Part shown: positions 13,999 to 14,859 of the stretch, one piece after another
Layout of the letters: the number at the start of each line of letters is the position of its first letter
Position numbering within the stretch: the stretch's first letter is position 1
NCBI GenBank assembly: GCA_009779395.1
Contig: WREJ01000007.1
Location: 1 to 14,859 of the forward strand
Direction of reading: 5' to 3'
DNA length: 14,859 nucleotides
Source: Coriobacteriia bacterium
GTDB taxonomy: Bacteria; Actinomycetota; Coriobacteriia; WRKU01; WQUG01
Position numbers and translations under genes: made by a program
The notes under the pieces: generated by a model
The model's database searches: none
Told to the model about the DNA's origin: nothing
The model's input: only the letters and a program-made list of their open reading frames with translations

Positions 13999-14279
13999 TG
14001 TCAAAAACAGCAGACCTAAAGATGCGCATAGATCCTGAGCTAAAAGAATCCGCAGCTGAAGTTTACCGGCAGTGGGGGTTAAATCTTACTGATGCGGTGA
14101 CCATATTTCTGTATCAGTCGGTCGCAGAAGGTGGCCTGCCTTTTGCCCTGAAAAAGCCAGGAGCGGTTCCCCTTGATTGGGATAATCCCCACATTGTAAA
14201 GATTGATGCCAAGGCAGGTCACGCGATATTGCCAGCCGAGTGGGACGTAGATGAGGATTCTGTATATGACAAGCTCTAG
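13998..14279 (+). CDS. RelB/DinJ-family antitoxin
   Basis: The protein has 93 residues. The N-terminus TADLKMRIDPELKESAAEVY and the following GLNLTDAVTIFLYQSV form a ribbon-helix-helix DNA-binding domain of the RelB/DinJ type: a beta strand, then two helices. The C-terminal part, including PHIVKIDAKAG and the acidic WDVDEDS, would wrap the toxin. It neutralises the toxin encoded next and represses the shared promoter. GAGAGGAG (13985-13992) lies five bases before ATG 13998, which is preferred over an upstream in-frame start at 13983 that would include the RBS. It overlaps the toxin start by 14 bases. Confidence 0.88.
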   Translation: MSKTADLKMRIDPELKESAAEVYRQWGLNLTDAVTIFLYQSVAEGGLPFALKKPGAVPLDWDNPHIVKIDAKAGHAILPAEWDVDEDSVYDKL

Positions 14280-14610
14280 CCACGTCCAAGCATTTGATAT
14301 CTGGCTTGTGTATCTGCACTTTAGTGATCGCCCCAAGACGGGAAAGGTGCGTCCGGTACTGGTAGTTAACAGCACAGAAAATCGGATCGCTGTGGCAAAA
14401 ATTACGAGTAAGCCTCCTGTGCCACACACGGGCGATGTGCCCATAGTTCAATGGCAGCAGGCGGGATTGAATGTTCCTTCGACGGTACGCTGCTCTCAAA
14501 TTTTCGAAATCAATGCAGCAGAACTTTTGCGTGATGCGCCGATTGGTACTCTTCAGACAGATGATGCTGTTCAAATCATACAGGCAATGACCATGCTTGG
14601 GTATTTTTAG
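14266..14610 (+). CDS. PemK/MazF-family toxin
   Basis: The protein has 114 residues. The opening DIWLVYLHFSDRPKTGKVRP (11-30) followed by VLVVNS is typical of PemK/MazF endoribonucleases; Arg29 of the RP pair and Thr47/Ser48 in KITSKPP are at the expected active-site positions. The C-terminus (GTLQTDDAVQIIQAMTMLGYF) fits the family's last helix. It would cut mRNA when free of antitoxin and so stop growth. GAGGA (14253-14257) lies eight bases before ATG 14266, inside the antitoxin gene, so translation is coupled. The pairing of this toxin type with a RelB/DinJ-type antitoxin, rather than MazE, is a mixed combination. Confidence 0.85.
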   Translation: MTSSSHVQAFDIWLVYLHFSDRPKTGKVRPVLVVNSTENRIAVAKITSKPPVPHTGDVPIVQWQQAGLNVPSTVRCSQIFEINAAELLRDAPIGTLQTDDAVQIIQAMTMLGYF

Positions 14611-14687
14611 TGGAACACTCTATGGCTGTGACTCCATTTTTGCTCTTGGGAATATTGAAAGTTTGCCCATTTTCAACAAATCATGAG

Positions 14688-14806
14688 CATTTTGAGGAAG
14701 TACGTCCACTGGTGCTACAATTTTTCGGTTAATGAAACAGCACCATTTGACCTGCAACCTAAACGAAAGTGAGACTGCCATGACCGCTAGAAGTCCAAAA
14801 TTCCGT
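14688..14806 (+). repeat. Leader repeat, copy 2
   Basis: Bases 14688-14758 and 14761-14806 correspond to 659-729 and 865-910. Only two bases separate the blocks here against 135 in copy 1. The copy lies 77 bases after the toxin gene; those 77 bases (14611-14687) contain nothing I recognise. Confidence 0.9.
14692..14721 (+). promoter_or_regulatory. Promoter of the second poly-G gene
   Basis: TTGAGG (14692-14697), 18 bases and TACAAT (14716-14721) with a TGC extension repeat the boxes at 663-692. Transcription would start near 14728, only about 50 bases before ATG 14780, so the leader is much shorter than in the first copy. Confidence 0.7.
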
Positions 14807-14859
14807 GGGGGGGGGGGGGCCCTTGGAAAAATTATAGTTAAGTGCTCTTATTGCCAAAA
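14780..14859 (+). CDS. Start of a second poly-G-switched gene, cut by the window end
   Basis: ATG 14780 follows the same RBS region as the first copy (identical over 26 bases) and encodes MTARSPKFRGGGGALGKIIV, open to the last base: 26 full codons. The shared N-terminus PKFRGGGG with the RCC1 protein suggests a gene family. The residues after the glycines (ALGKIIVKCSYCQ) do not look like a signal peptide. A frame starting at GTG 14842, just after TAA 14839-14841, reads LLLPK and resembles the hydrophobic start of the first gene. Which frame is the body of the gene cannot be decided from 40 bases. Confidence 0.6.
   Translation, partial: MTARSPKFRGGGGALGKIIVKCSYCQ
14807..14819 (+). repeat. Poly-G tract of 13 Gs, second probable switch
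   Basis: Thirteen Gs follow nine codons after ATG 14780, at the same place as the 14-G tract of the first gene. With 13 Gs the frame stays open to the window end; with 14 it stops at TAA 14839-14841 and with 12 or 15 at TAG 14835-14837. Confidence 0.85.

Noticed and set aside
1..14859. tRNA, rRNA, insertion sequence or phage genes
   Set aside because: I saw no cloverleaf ending in CCA-type context, no rRNA-like stretch, and no transposase or integrase motif in any frame.

Overview
The window reads as an accessory, cell-surface region of a Gram-positive bacterium. The evidence is a sortase-type C-terminal signal (VPPTG, hydrophobic stretch, basic tail), a Tad/Flp pilus locus with no outer-membrane secretin, and pilin-type Ig-like domains. 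Tad genes beside a DUF192 protein and GC content near one half suggest an actinobacterium, perhaps Coriobacteriia. This placement is inference; a clostridial host is the main alternative. All genes recognised lie on the + strand.

Layout. (1) 3-647: the 3' part of a DUF4003-family gene. (2) 659-3693: a promoter, a long repeat-containing leader, and a large surface protein made of a seven-bladed RCC1 propeller, a Big_5-like domain, pilin-like domains and a sortase signal. Its start lies behind a 14-G tract that currently puts ATG 884 out of frame, so it looks like a phase-variable gene in an out-of-frame state. (3) 3694-4257: 564 bases without a gene. They hold an elaborate inverted-repeat structure (3696-3929), nine perfectly phased 11-bp repeats (4032-4130), an extended -10 box and a 5' stem-loop. 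(4) 4258-13881: a Tad pilus operon with tight spacing: cpaB-like, tadZ, cpaF/tadA, tadB, tadC, flp, a second Flp-like pseudopilin, a TadE-like protein, a large TadG-like protein with an H...C...CxxC insertion, a second TadE-like protein, a DUF192 protein and a 57-residue zinc-ribbon protein. No prepilin peptidase is visible. (5) 13943-14610: a RelB/DinJ-type antitoxin and PemK/MazF-type toxin pair with repeated operator half-sites around its promoter. (6) 14688-14859: a second copy of the promoter-leader-polyG module, starting another gene that runs off the window.

How the parts fit together. The Tad genes build a thin pilus: cytoplasmic ATPase CpaF, platform TadB/TadC, localiser TadZ, pilin Flp and minor pilins. 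The 11-bp repeat array suggests control by an OmpR/PhoB-type response regulator. The pilus locus is bracketed by two genes sharing a leader and a poly-G switch, which suggests a family of randomly switching surface proteins scattered in this genome.

Most notable observations: the duplicated poly-G switch module with a built-in stop/restart at ATG 946; the phased 11-bp array; a 22-bp perfect inverted repeat inside the start of tadB; and the compound structured element downstream of the RCC1 gene.
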